Source of the DNA: a virus | Reading direction: 5' to 3' (one strand) | IMG/VR virus record: IMGVR_UViG_3300027801_001462 | Location: 1 to 24,932 of that record | DNA: 24,932 nucleotides | Shown: positions 13,533-21,896 of the stretch, piece by piece | Layout: every line of letters starts with the position of its first letter | Position numbering within the stretch: position 1 is the stretch's first letter | Notes under the pieces: model-generated | The model's input: only the letters and a program-made list of their open reading frames with translations | Told to the model about the DNA's origin: nothing | The model's database searches: none | Program-made: the position numbers and the translations under genes

Positions 13533-14831
13533 TTACAAGTCTTTTACGATATCAAATATTTGGGGATAAATGGTTGCCCATTTGGTAGATCTTCTACGAT
13601 CTAATTCGTCTAGATATATCTTAAATTGTTTTTGTCGTTTTGGGCTAGGTTCTCTTTGGTCAAACTCTTGCATAATGCTCTGCATATAATTTTTGTAAAT
13701 TACTTTCACTGAATCAGGATGTCCATGGGAGGTTGTGTCAAACAGCTCAACTGCTTCACGCAGTCCCCAGTCGTTGATCTTCTTGCCAAATATTCCAGGG
13801 TACATGTATTCCCTAGGACCTATCTCATGTTGGTTGGCTTTCATCATGCTCCAATAGATGGGTTTGATCTTGCTACATTCATTTATGTACCTGACCATAG
13901 CAGGCATGCCCGGAACTGCTGTTACTGTTAGAGCACTGTTAATACCTTGTTCAAATGATGTGTTGTGTAAAATGTATTCAAAGTTTTTTAGTGCCACATT
14001 TAAATCCAACCCAGTACGCACATACTCACCCTCTGGACCCAGTGCATCACAGCTGAAGAATATCTGTATCTTGTCCAGCCTTCCAGACTTCTGTAATACA
14101 TCTAACCTGTCCATCCACTTTTTAAATCGTTCATGTTCTATGTTATGATTGCTAAAGAAAACAAGGGTAAGATCAGGATAGTTACCTTTCTCTAGGAACT
14201 CTATAAACCTAAATGTTTCCTTCTGTAGGAATGGTTCTCCACCCATGACAAATATCTTGTGTAAATCTTGTAAATGATTTTCAAACCATTTGAACAGTAA
14301 TTCTGTATGCTCTTCTATCTTAGGATTTTTCTTCCACCAATCATTTATTTTTACACCCTCTTTTTTAAAATCTCCAAATCTTTTTTCTTCCTGCTGTATG
14401 GTTGAGCTGTAATGAGCTCCGCAGTATATACATGCCTGTTGACAAGTGTTTCCCCAATACACTTCTAGCTGTCTTGGAGTAACATCCACTGCTTCTAGAT
14501 CTGTGTCTAGTTCAGGTGGTGCTGTGGTGCCTTCTAATTTTAAATGAGTGTGTCTGTCTGATCTTCCACCTGCTTCTTCTATGTGTTTGCAGTGTTCACA
14601 CCCCCTGCCTGGCCACTCGCCTTTCAACATCTTGCGTCTTGCTTCTAGCTTGGCTGGTATGTTGTGGAAGTTAAGTTCTCCATTACGCACTTCTAATGGA
14701 TCACCCATTACCCTGTGGCAACTCGCACTGACTCCATCAGTCAAATAGACTGTGCTGTGTGTCCATTTCAACTGACAAGGTAAACCCTTGGTAATTGGAA
14801 ACAGTTTTGGTGGTTGCTTTGATATGCCCAT
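13533..14831 (-). CDS. Radical SAM protein (twitch/SPASM-like cysteine set)
   Basis: The 432-residue enzyme has the radical SAM cluster motif Cys130-x3-Cys134-x2-Cys137 (NTCQQACIYCGAHYS), the SAM-amino-group motif GGEP (about residues 197-200) preceded by FVM, and later strands fitting a partial TIM barrel (LTVTAVPGM, YWSMMKANQHEIG). Upstream of the barrel lies a second cysteine set: Cys19, Cys38 and Cys78-x2-Cys81 (GCEHCKHIEEAGGRSDR). It resembles the auxiliary Fe-S binding twitch/SPASM domain but is N-terminal. The substrate is unknown; peptide or glycan modification is possible. It is a single reverse gene, divergent from the nuclease at 14844 with a 12-bp gap, and end-to-end with the forward gene at 13182. 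Confidence 0.88.
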   Translation of the reverse strand: MGISKQPPKLFPITKGLPCQLKWTHSTVYLTDGVSASCHRVMGDPLEVRNGELNFHNIPAKLEARRKMLKGEWPGRGCEHCKHIEEAGGRSDRHTHLKLEGTTAPPELDTDLEAVDVTPRQLEVYWGNTCQQACIYCGAHYSSTIQQEEKRFGDFKKEGVKINDWWKKNPKIEEHTELLFKWFENHLQDLHKIFVMGGEPFLQKETFRFIEFLEKGNYPDLTLVFFSNHNIEHERFKKWMDRLDVLQKSGRLDKIQIFFSCDALGPEGEYVRTGLDLNVALKNFEYILHNTSFEQGINSALTVTAVPGMPAMVRYINECSKIKPIYWSMMKANQHEIGPREYMYPGIFGKKINDWGLREAVELFDTTSHGHPDSVKVIYKNYMQSIMQEFDQREPSPKRQKQFKIYLDELDRRRSTKWATIYPQIFDIVKDL

Positions 14832-14843
14832 TCGTATATAATT

Positions 14844-15554
14844 ATGCTTATGAAGATACCCAAAGAAGTTTTAAACGATAAAGGCATTACCTACATACAA
14901 AAATACCCGTACGGAGAAATGTCGAGAGTTACCAAGAATCACAAACGACACTACGAAACTCCAGACGGCAGGCAAGTGCCCAGTGTGACAACTGTGTTGA
15001 GTGCAACCAAAGACATGACGTTCTTACATGCATGGCGTAAGAGAATTGGTGTGGAGAAGGCACAACAGATCACAACAGAGTCGGCAAACATAGGGACAGT
15101 GATGCACAACTCACTAGAGAAACATGTTAAGGGTATTGATAGAACGCCTGGATCAAATCTCATACAGCAGAAAGCACACACAATGGCCAATGTCATCATA
15201 GACAACGGACTTAAGGATGTTAGTGAAGTGTGGGGATCAGAAGTATCGTTATATTATCCAGAACTGTACGCAGGTACAACAGACCTTGTCGGAGTATACA
15301 AAGGACAACCTGCCATAATGGACTTTAAGCAGTCACGTAGACTCAAGAAGAAAGAATGGGTGGAAGATTATTACCTTCAACTGGTGGCATATTCAGAAGC
15401 ACACAACAAGCAGTATGACACACAAATAAAAAGTGGACGTATGTTTATATGTACACAGGCTAATGAGTTTCAATCATTTGAAATAGAAAATTACGATATG
15501 TGGGTAGGCAAGTGGTATGCAAAATTAGAAGAATATTACAAACTAGTATTATAG
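14844..15554 (+). CDS. PD-(D/E)XK nuclease (RecB/Cas4-like exonuclease domain)
   Basis: The 236-residue protein shows the motif order of RecB-like PD-(D/E)XK nucleases: His88 (GTVMHNSLEKH), Glu133 (WGSEVSLYYPEL), Asp147 (AGTTDLVG), Asp160-x-Lys162 (AIMDFKQ) and Gln179-x3-Tyr183 (QLVAY). The N-terminal part has PSVTTVLSATKD, usual for phage exonucleases of this family. It probably acts on DNA in recombination, replication or host DNA breakdown. No Cys cluster is seen, so it is not the Fe-S type of Cas4. The second ATG at 14850 is an alternative start, since a TATAAT at 14837-14842 could start transcription next to it. The last 6 bp overlap the reverse gene at 15549. Confidence 0.85.
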   Translation: MLMKIPKEVLNDKGITYIQKYPYGEMSRVTKNHKRHYETPDGRQVPSVTTVLSATKDMTFLHAWRKRIGVEKAQQITTESANIGTVMHNSLEKHVKGIDRTPGSNLIQQKAHTMANVIIDNGLKDVSEVWGSEVSLYYPELYAGTTDLVGVYKGQPAIMDFKQSRRLKKKEWVEDYYLQLVAYSEAHNKQYDTQIKSGRMFICTQANEFQSFEIENYDMWVGKWYAKLEEYYKLVL

Positions 15555-16238
15555 ATATTTTTTAACAAACTCTGCCCAAACATTAGATCCTTCAATACCT
15601 GGATGAATCAAGTCATGCACTGGAAAATCTTTGCAGTGTCCTTCCATGGAATACCAAAGTTCTTTAATCCAAATAGCTGTATCAAGTTTGGATATGAGAT
15701 TCTTTAAATCATTTGTGTTTGCTTGTATGCCCATACGTTCAATGTCTTTGTTCTCATGTGACATAAAAGCATTTCTAGCCAATCCGGTTAGATAAGTGTC
15801 ATCTATTGTTCTAAAAAATGATTTGAAGTACAACAATTTAATCTGTTTTGCTTTGCAATATTCTTGCAAATGAATCATGTACTGCAAAGTGTTTTTAAAG
15901 TTTACAAATTCGTTGTGACAATGCTTGTAATAAAACTTAGAATGCTCGTCACAATTACCACTACCGTTTTCATCAAATGTATGCACAGGAGTTACCACCA
16001 CTCTTGATCCGTTGCTGTTGGGCAACATGAATCTATCTGGGTCTGTCCACCCTATAACCAACACATCTGGTTTGTGTGCATTCAGATATTCTATGGTCGT
16101 ATAAAATATTCGTTCGTTGGATCCGCCACCCAGTGCTAAATTTTCAACGGCGCCAATTTTTGTGGTCCATCTGTCTTCTTTGTTAAGGTGTAATTCTTGT
16201 GTAAAAGAACACCCGTTTGTTACTATATGCTGTGGCAT
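15549..16238 (-). CDS. SGNH/GDSL hydrolase-like protein
   Basis: The 229-residue protein has the blocks of SGNH hydrolases in order: N-terminal TNGCSFTQE (block I, Ser11 as nucleophile), NLALGGGSNERI (block II glycine and block III-like Asn), and C-terminal HDLIHPGIEGSNVWAEF with the Asp-x-x-His pair. Such enzymes remove acyl groups from sugars or lipids. The Cys beside the serine (GCSF) is notable. It is a lone reverse gene directly before the tail-fibre-like gene, which suggests action on cell-surface or fibre-bound glycan (inference). A TTAAATA box on the minus strand ends 6 nt before its ATG. Confidence 0.75.
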   Translation of the reverse strand: MPQHIVTNGCSFTQELHLNKEDRWTTKIGAVENLALGGGSNERIFYTTIEYLNAHKPDVLVIGWTDPDRFMLPNSNGSRVVVTPVHTFDENGSGNCDEHSKFYYKHCHNEFVNFKNTLQYMIHLQEYCKAKQIKLLYFKSFFRTIDDTYLTGLARNAFMSHENKDIERMGIQANTNDLKNLISKLDTAIWIKELWYSMEGHCKDFPVHDLIHPGIEGSNVWAEFVKKYL

Positions 16239-16243
16239 ATACC

Positions 16244-16251
16244 TATTTAAC
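16244..16251 (-). promoter_or_regulatory. Late promoter box (GTTAAATA)
   Basis: On the minus strand the last A of the box (16244) is exactly 6 nt before the A of the ATG at 16238. The same spacing is seen before several forward genes. Confidence 0.55.
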
Positions 16252-16267
16252 GAACTACAATACTCGT

Positions 16268-16275
16268 AATAAATA
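16268..16275 (+). promoter_or_regulatory. Late promoter box (AATAAATA)
   Basis: The last A is 9 nt before the ATG at 16284, giving a predicted leader of about 3 nt. With the box at 16244-16251 it forms a divergent late promoter pair in a 45-bp gap. Confidence 0.55.
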
Positions 16276-16283
16276 AGTGTTAT

Positions 16284-17879
16284 ATGCCAATAGTACAGAT
16301 ATCAAGAATACAACACAGACGTGGAAAAGCAACCGATCTACCGCAACTAGCGGCTGGAGAATTAGGTTGGTCTGTTGACACACAAAGATTATACATAGGT
16401 AACGGCACAGTAGCCGATGGTGCACCAGCAGTAGGAAACACAGAAATTGTTACATCTGGATCACCTTCTTTCTCAGGAGCATTAAGTTATGTGTACAAAG
16501 GATACCTAGGAGACGCTACACCAATCGTTACAGGTGCAAGTGGAGACTTTACTAGAACTCTACAAGCCACACTAGATGATCACGTTTCAGTTAAGGCTTT
16601 TGGCGCAAAGGGTGATAACTCAACAGCAGATGTTTTAGCAATTCAAAGAGCACTAGATGAATTGTATTCAGACACAGATCAAGATGATACAAGAGCAAGA
16701 AGAGTTTTATTTTTTCCTGCAGGTATATACAGAATTAATGCAAGTCTTAAAATTCCACCACACGCACATTTGGTTGGAGAAGGCCCAGACAAAACAGTAA
16801 TAAGAAATTCAGGGTCAGGAGCAGTTGCAGTAACCATAGACGATGATGGACAAGTTTATGGTAGCATAGGTAACAGTGGAGCAACAACACCAACACAGAT
16901 TCAAATAGAGGGAATTACTTTTAAGAACACAGTAGCACACCCAGGCATGTCCATTGACAATGCAACAAAATTATATTTTAACAACTGCAGATTTGAAGGA
17001 TCGTATGCACAAGGTGGTACTGACTCAGCAAATTCAAAAGGCGTAACAGTTAGATCAACAAATGCTTTGCCTTGTTCACAAATAGTTTTCAATCAATGTC
17101 AGTTTACAAAATTTGCTAGACTGGTTGATTTAAGTTATGATGTAACCAATGTAAGATTCAACAACTGTGATTTTAATGAATCATACTACGGTGCATTGAT
17201 TGGCGGTACACTAGACGGATCAACAAACGGATTAACAGTAGGACCAAGAGATGTACAATTTTCAGGTTCAAGCTGGAGCACTATACATCAACAAGCGATA
17301 TGGTCTAAGAATGCATCTGGATCAGTGTATCCAAGAAATGTTCTGTCAACTGGTAACTGGTATGCTAAAGATGTAGCCAACAACAATGAAGGTATTGGTT
17401 CAATCAGAGAAGTTCCAATTATACAATTTGACGGTGATGAATGTACATCACTACTAGACTTTTTTGAAAGAACAGATCTAAGACGTGCTGACAATAGTTC
17501 AGAACTAAATGCCGCTCCAGAATTACAAGGTATCGGAATCACAACCAAAGCAATTAAATCACAGACTTTAGCAGACAATCAATCGGCCACTACAATAAAC
17601 GAATATCCAGCACTAGCAGGAAAAGGTTTAAAAATAACTTACAAGATTGTTAGAGGGACACTGGACAGAACAGGTGAACTAATCATAAGTGCATCAACTA
17701 ATGGTGTAAACTATGATGATACATACACTGAAAGCGGAGCAGATGTTGGAGTGGACCTAACAGCAGTGCTTGACCCCAAAGATAGCACAGTAGGAAGTGA
17801 AACAGTTACTCTAAAATATGCGACTACCAGTACTGGTACAGCCGCAACTATTGATTACCAAACAACAATACTAGCATAA
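16284..17879 (+). CDS. Tail-fibre/tailspike-like protein with pectate-lyase-type beta-helix
   Basis: The 531-residue protein opens with an N-terminal virion-attachment domain of a type common in phage fibres (residues 1-56: RIQHRRGKATDLPQLAAGELGW, then RLYIGNGTVADGAP). Residues about 97-360 form a pectate-lyase-superfamily right-handed beta-helix: VSVKAFGAKGDNSTADVLAI, VLFFPAGIYRINASLKIPPH, then repeating GVTVRST, RFNNCDF-type rungs. The C-terminal 110 residues look like a beta-sandwich (GLKITYKIVRGTLDRTGELI, ETVTLKYAT). It is probably a receptor-binding fibre or a polysaccharide-degrading spike. Catalytic residues cannot be assigned. A late promoter box lies directly upstream, and a putative SGNH hydrolase is its divergent neighbour. 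Confidence 0.85.
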   Translation: MPIVQISRIQHRRGKATDLPQLAAGELGWSVDTQRLYIGNGTVADGAPAVGNTEIVTSGSPSFSGALSYVYKGYLGDATPIVTGASGDFTRTLQATLDDHVSVKAFGAKGDNSTADVLAIQRALDELYSDTDQDDTRARRVLFFPAGIYRINASLKIPPHAHLVGEGPDKTVIRNSGSGAVAVTIDDDGQVYGSIGNSGATTPTQIQIEGITFKNTVAHPGMSIDNATKLYFNNCRFEGSYAQGGTDSANSKGVTVRSTNALPCSQIVFNQCQFTKFARLVDLSYDVTNVRFNNCDFNESYYGALIGGTLDGSTNGLTVGPRDVQFSGSSWSTIHQQAIWSKNASGSVYPRNVLSTGNWYAKDVANNNEGIGSIREVPIIQFDGDECTSLLDFFERTDLRRADNSSELNAAPELQGIGITTKAIKSQTLADNQSATTINEYPALAGKGLKITYKIVRGTLDRTGELIISASTNGVNYDDTYTESGADVGVDLTAVLDPKDSTVGSETVTLKYATTSTGTAATIDYQTTILA

Positions 17880-17914
17880 TACCTTAAGTTGTCCACATAA
17901 TTTTTTTAATTCAC

Positions 17915-17941
17915 TAGACAAAAATGTTTTTTTGTTATAAT
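17915..17941 (+). promoter_or_regulatory. Possible sigma70-type promoter upstream of nrdAB
   Basis: TATAAT at 17936-17941 is a perfect -10 box. The best -35 candidate is TAGACA at 17915-17920 with a short 15-bp spacer, so it is only moderate. It lies in the AT-rich 162-bp gap before nrdA, the largest gap between protein genes inside the window, and would place nrdAB among host-polymerase-transcribed early genes. Confidence 0.4.
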
Positions 17942-17958
17942 ATTAGTACATTATAAAA

Positions 17959-18039
17959 ATGCAAAACGACCTACTAGTTTTAACCGTAGACGTTGGACAC
18001 GAAATTAGTAAAAAAAGATATAAACACAGATTTAGATAA
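17959..18039 (+). CDS. Possible leader peptide upstream of nrdA (26 codons)
   Basis: A short frame begins with ATG at 17959 (MQNDLLVLTVDVGHEISKK) and ends in a basic tail at a TAA only 2 bp before the nrdA ATG at 18042. Its position 18 bp after a TATAAT box and its tight coupling to nrdA suggest a small translated leader. There is no Shine-Dalgarno and no comparison to support it, so it may be chance. Confidence 0.25.
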   Translation: MQNDLLVLTVDVGHEISKKRYKHRFR

Positions 18040-18041
18040 AT

Positions 18042-20447
18042 ATGGACATACAAAAAACAAAATCAAAAATAAAAATTACAAAAAATATAATGCCGACGAC
18101 AAATTCTTCCACGATACAGGTACAGAAAAGAGATGGTCGTCAAGAATCCTTAGACATTAACAAAATTCACTTTGTGGTTGAAGAAGCCTGCGAAGGACTC
18201 ACAGGAGTTAGTTCATCACAAATAGAAATGAACGCCAACATTCAGTTTTATGATGGCATGAGCACCAAAGATATACAGAATGTTTTAGTGCGTTCAGCAA
18301 ACGATCTAATAAGTTTAGAAGCACCCAACTATCAGTATGCCGCGGCAAGACTACTTTCTTATGATATTAGAAAAGAAGCACACGGACAGTACGAATACAT
18401 TCCATTATTAAAGTTGATTTTAAGAAATGTTAAGTTAGGTGTGTATGACAAAGGTATTGTAGAGAAATATACCAAGACAGAAATTAAAAAGTTTAACACA
18501 TGGATCAAAAGAGAAAGAGATCTTAAATTTACATACGCAGGCCTAAGACAGATATGTGACAAGTACCTTGTACAAGACAGAAGTTCAGGAGCAATATATG
18601 AAACTCCACAAGACATGTACATGATGATTGCGGCCACACTGTTCGCAGAGTATCCAGCGAAGACAAGATTAAGTTATGTTAAGAAATACTATGATGCAAT
18701 ATCACAACACAAGATAAACATTCCAACGCCAGTAATGGCAGGAGTAAGAACTCCTATAAGACAATTTGCTTCTTGCGTTCTAGTGGACACTGACGACACA
18801 CTGTCTAGCATATTCTCAAGCGACATGGCAATAGGATTGTACGTTGCCAGAAGAGCAGGCATAGGAATCAATGCAGGACGTATCAGAGGTATCAACAGCA
18901 GAATCAGAGGTGGAGAGGTTCAACACACAGGTGTGGTTCCGTTCCTTAAGAAGTTCGAGGCAACTGTGAGATGTTGCACCCAGAATGGTGTGAGGGGTGG
19001 TAGTGCAACTGTCCACTTTCCAATATGGCACCCAGAGATAGAAGACATTCTTGTACTTAAAAACAACAAAGGTACAGAGGACAACAGAGTAAGAAAATTA
19101 GATTACTCTATACAAATTTCAAAACTGTTTTATGAGAGATTCATGAACGAGGAAGATATCACATTAATATCACCGCACCAAGCACCAGGACTGTATGATG
19201 CATTTGGTACAGAAGACTTTGATGACTTGTACTTGAAGTATGAAGCAGACAAAACAATTCCAAAGAAAACAGTTCCAGCACAGGATCTGTTTGGAGACCT
19301 ATTAAAAGAGAGAGCAGAAACAGGACGTATCTACATAATGAACTTGGATCACTGTAACTCACACAGTTCATTCAAAGACAAAGTGTCAATGAGCAATCTG
19401 TGTCAAGAGATTACACTACCTACTACACCCATACAGGACATACATGATGACCAAGGAGAGATTGCACTATGCATTCTTTCAGCAGTCAACGTTGGTGGAT
19501 TGAATGACCTGGGTGAACTAGAAAGCATATGTGACCTGACTGTTAGAGCACTGGAACAGATTATAGATTATCAAGACTATCCTGTTAAAGCGGCAGAAGT
19601 CAGCACAAAGAGAAGAAGAAGCCTAGGAGTTGGTTACATTGGGCTGGCACACTATCTAGCAAAAAATGGTGTTAAGTATTCTGATCCAAAGGCATGGGAT
19701 CTAGTTGATAGACTTTCAGAAGCATTCCAATACCATTTGTTAAGAGCAAGTAACAATCTTGCAAAAGAAAAAGGCAAGTGCGAAGCATTTGACAGAACAA
19801 AATATGCAGATGGTCTACTGCCAATAGATCACTACAAAAAAGATGTGGACAAGATCGTACCACACAAACAGAGAATGGCATGGGAAAGTTTAAGAAAAGA
19901 TATTGCTAAACATGGCTTAAGACACAGCACACTGTCAGCACAGATGCCAAGTGAGAGCAGTTCAGTAGTTTCAAACGAGACCAACGGTATAGAACCACCT
20001 AGAGCATTAATGGCCATCAAGAAAAGCAAGAAAGGTCCTCTGAAGCAGATAGCACCAGGATTCCCTAAACTTAAAAATGATTACACTTTACTATGGGACA
20101 TGCCAGACAACACAGGATATATCAATGTTGTTGCTATGATGCAGAAGTACTTTGATCAGGCTATATCAGGCAATTGGAGTTACAATCCCACACACTTTGA
20201 AAACAACGAAGTACCACTATCAGTTATGGCCAATGACATGCTGACAGCATACAAACTTGGTTGGAAAACATCTTACTATCAAAACACATACGACTTCAAA
20301 GGTGATGATGAAGATGTACAACCAGCAGGATTAAGTGCTACAATAGACGCCGATGCTGATGATGGTGAGGATGTAGAATTACCCGAAACTTTAATAAGTA
20401 GTGACGCTGACGTCGACGGCGAAGACTGCGATGCCTGTACAATATAA
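18042..20447 (+). CDS. nrdA: Class Ia ribonucleoside-diphosphate reductase, alpha subunit
   Basis: This full-length 801-residue R1 protein reduces ribonucleoside diphosphates to deoxy forms for phage DNA synthesis. It keeps the N-terminal ATP-cone region (VQKRDGRQESLDINKIH), the redox pair Cys245 (FASCVL) and Cys477 (ALCILSAVN), the active-site Asn452/Cys454/Glu456 (SNLCQEI), the Tyr745-Tyr746 radical relay (TSYYQNTYD) and a C-terminal thioredoxin-accessible pair Cys796-x2-Cys799 (DCDACTI). E. coli has CX4C there. The tail before it is unusually acidic. The start is uncertain: ATG 18042 adds 16 residues before a second ATG at 18090, which better matches the E. coli N-terminus. A GATAAATA box at 18035-18042 covers the first ATG, so a late transcript could only use the second. 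The stop overlaps nrdB by 1 bp. Confidence 0.97.
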   Translation: MDIQKTKSKIKITKNIMPTTNSSTIQVQKRDGRQESLDINKIHFVVEEACEGLTGVSSSQIEMNANIQFYDGMSTKDIQNVLVRSANDLISLEAPNYQYAAARLLSYDIRKEAHGQYEYIPLLKLILRNVKLGVYDKGIVEKYTKTEIKKFNTWIKRERDLKFTYAGLRQICDKYLVQDRSSGAIYETPQDMYMMIAATLFAEYPAKTRLSYVKKYYDAISQHKINIPTPVMAGVRTPIRQFASCVLVDTDDTLSSIFSSDMAIGLYVARRAGIGINAGRIRGINSRIRGGEVQHTGVVPFLKKFEATVRCCTQNGVRGGSATVHFPIWHPEIEDILVLKNNKGTEDNRVRKLDYSIQISKLFYERFMNEEDITLISPHQAPGLYDAFGTEDFDDLYLKYEADKTIPKKTVPAQDLFGDLLKERAETGRIYIMNLDHCNSHSSFKDKVSMSNLCQEITLPTTPIQDIHDDQGEIALCILSAVNVGGLNDLGELESICDLTVRALEQIIDYQDYPVKAAEVSTKRRRSLGVGYIGLAHYLAKNGVKYSDPKAWDLVDRLSEAFQYHLLRASNNLAKEKGKCEAFDRTKYADGLLPIDHYKKDVDKIVPHKQRMAWESLRKDIAKHGLRHSTLSAQMPSESSSVVSNETNGIEPPRALMAIKKSKKGPLKQIAPGFPKLKNDYTLLWDMPDNTGYINVVAMMQKYFDQAISGNWSYNPTHFENNEVPLSVMANDMLTAYKLGWKTSYYQNTYDFKGDDEDVQPAGLSATIDADADDGEDVELPETLISSDADVDGEDCDACTI

Positions 20448-21547
20448 TGGCAAAAACTGTTTTTAACACAACAAAAGTTGACTGGATGAAACAACCAATG
20501 TTCTTTGGCGAGGACATGGCTATCCAACGTTATGACGATATTAAATACCCACAGTTTGACAAGTTGAATCAAACCATGCTAGGTTACTTCTGGAGAGCAG
20601 AAGAAGTCAGTTTGCAAAAAGACAGAGCAGACTTCATGAACTTTAGACCAGAACAGAAACACATATTCACAAGTAACTTGAAATACCAAACACTGCTTGA
20701 CAGTGTGCAAGGCAGAGGTCCATCACTAGCATTCCTCCCCTACTGTTCAAATCCTGAACTGGAAGGTTGCATAGTAACATGGGACTTCTTTGAAACTATA
20801 CACTCAAGAGCATACACGCATATCATGAAGAATGTTTACAGTGATCCTGCAGAAGTGTTCGACACTATCCTAGAAGACAAAGAAATTTTAAAGAGAGCTA
20901 AAACTGTCACAGAGAACTATGACAAGTTTAACAAGATGGCGCTGGACTACACAGTAAAAGGAAAAGGTGATATCATAGAACTTAAAAGAGCATTGTATCT
21001 TGCAATGGTCACAGTTAACCTACTAGAAGGATTAAGATTCTACATATCATTTGCTTGTACATTTGCATTTGGTGAACTTAAACTTATGGAAGGTTCTGCT
21101 AAACTATTGTCACTGATAGCAAGAGATGAAGCAACACACTTAAACCTGTCCACACACATAATCAAAGCATGGCAAAAAGGTGATGACGCAGAGATGACTA
21201 AAGCTATGAAAGGCACAGACAAAGAAGTAATTCAGATGTTCAAGAACACAGTAGAAGAAGAAAAAGCATGGGCCAAGTACCTGTTTAAAGATGGTTCTAT
21301 CATAGGACTCAATGAGAAACTGTTGGGCAACTATGTAGAATGGATCGCAAACAAGAGATTGAGAGCATTGGGATTTGATCCAATATACGACGTGGCCGCA
21401 TCAGCTAATCCTCTACCATGGACACAGCACTGGTTATCAAGCAAAGGTATGCAGGTAGCACCACAGGAAACAGAAGTAGAGTCATACATAGTTGGCGGCA
21501 TCAAACAGGATGTTAAAAAAGGCCAATTCAGCAAATTCAAACTATAA
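20447..21547 (+). CDS. nrdB: Class Ia ribonucleoside-diphosphate reductase, beta subunit
   Basis: The 366-residue R2 protein has all di-iron and radical residues: the Asp in DRADF after WRAEEVSLQK, Glu and His in ETIHSRAYTH with the radical Tyr at the E. coli Tyr122 position, Glu in NLLEGLRFY, and Glu-x-x-His in ARDEATH. The radical tyrosine being present makes this a standard tyrosyl-radical enzyme, not a manganese/iron class Ic type. It overlaps nrdA by one base (TAATG), so the subunits are translated together. No homing endonuclease or intron interrupts either gene, unlike T4 nrdB. The thioredoxin/glutaredoxin partner is not in this window. Confidence 0.97.
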   Translation: MAKTVFNTTKVDWMKQPMFFGEDMAIQRYDDIKYPQFDKLNQTMLGYFWRAEEVSLQKDRADFMNFRPEQKHIFTSNLKYQTLLDSVQGRGPSLAFLPYCSNPELEGCIVTWDFFETIHSRAYTHIMKNVYSDPAEVFDTILEDKEILKRAKTVTENYDKFNKMALDYTVKGKGDIIELKRALYLAMVTVNLLEGLRFYISFACTFAFGELKLMEGSAKLLSLIARDEATHLNLSTHIIKAWQKGDDAEMTKAMKGTDKEVIQMFKNTVEEEKAWAKYLFKDGSIIGLNEKLLGNYVEWIANKRLRALGFDPIYDVAASANPLPWTQHWLSSKGMQVAPQETEVESYIVGGIKQDVKKGQFSKFKL

Positions 21548-21567
21548 TACAAGCGGTTTTTAGTATC

Positions 21568-21575
21568 TATAAATA
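21568..21575 (+). promoter_or_regulatory. Late promoter box (TATAAATA)
   Basis: A perfect T4 late octamer in the 35-bp gap after nrdB, with its last A 8 nt before the ATG at 21583. It marks the change from early nucleotide metabolism to late virion genes. Confidence 0.7.
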
Positions 21576-21582
21576 CTAGTAT

Positions 21583-21894
21583 ATGAAATCTGTTTGTGTA
21601 CACAAAAGTTTAGCCTCGACAGGTCACAAGTGTGACAAGGTAGTTCCAATTATAGCATCCGCACGATCTGTAAAGGTCGGTGGTAAAAGAATTGGCAGGA
21701 TGCTCGATAGGCTTATGCCACACTTAATTCAATGTCTGCCGTGTCCAGGTTGTTGTTGTATGGCCCACCCAGCCAAGGTCAACATAGGTTCTCGTTCAGT
21801 GTATGCAGAAGGTATACCAGTTGCAAGAATAAGTGATTCAGCCGACTTTAACAAGATGATAACAGGAAACTTTAATAGTGTTTTTGCAGGATAA
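21583..21894 (+). CDS. PAAR-type spike tip protein (T4 gp5.4-like)
   Basis: The 103-residue protein has the glycine-spaced PAAR repeat pattern: HKCDKVVPIIASARSVKVGGKRIGRM, then VNIGSRSVYAEGIPVARISD and a closing ITGNFNSVFAG. PAAR proteins form a zinc-stabilised cone that sharpens the central tail spike; T4 gp5.4 is about the same length. Candidate zinc ligands are His15/Cys17, His47 and His62. An unusual cysteine-rich stretch CLPCPGCCC (residues 51-59) lies in the middle. The next gene begins 2 bp after the stop, so they form one late operon, probably for baseplate parts. Confidence 0.85.
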   Translation: MKSVCVHKSLASTGHKCDKVVPIIASARSVKVGGKRIGRMLDRLMPHLIQCLPCPGCCCMAHPAKVNIGSRSVYAEGIPVARISDSADFNKMITGNFNSVFAG

Positions 21895-21896
21895 CA

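Noticed and set aside
17880-18041. Riboswitch or B12 element before nrdA
   Set aside because: The gap is AT-rich without conserved riboswitch blocks. I only support a possible promoter and a short reading frame there.
20279-20572. Reverse ORF across the nrdA-nrdB junction
   Set aside because: Antisense to two fully conserved genes; no promoter or ribosome site.
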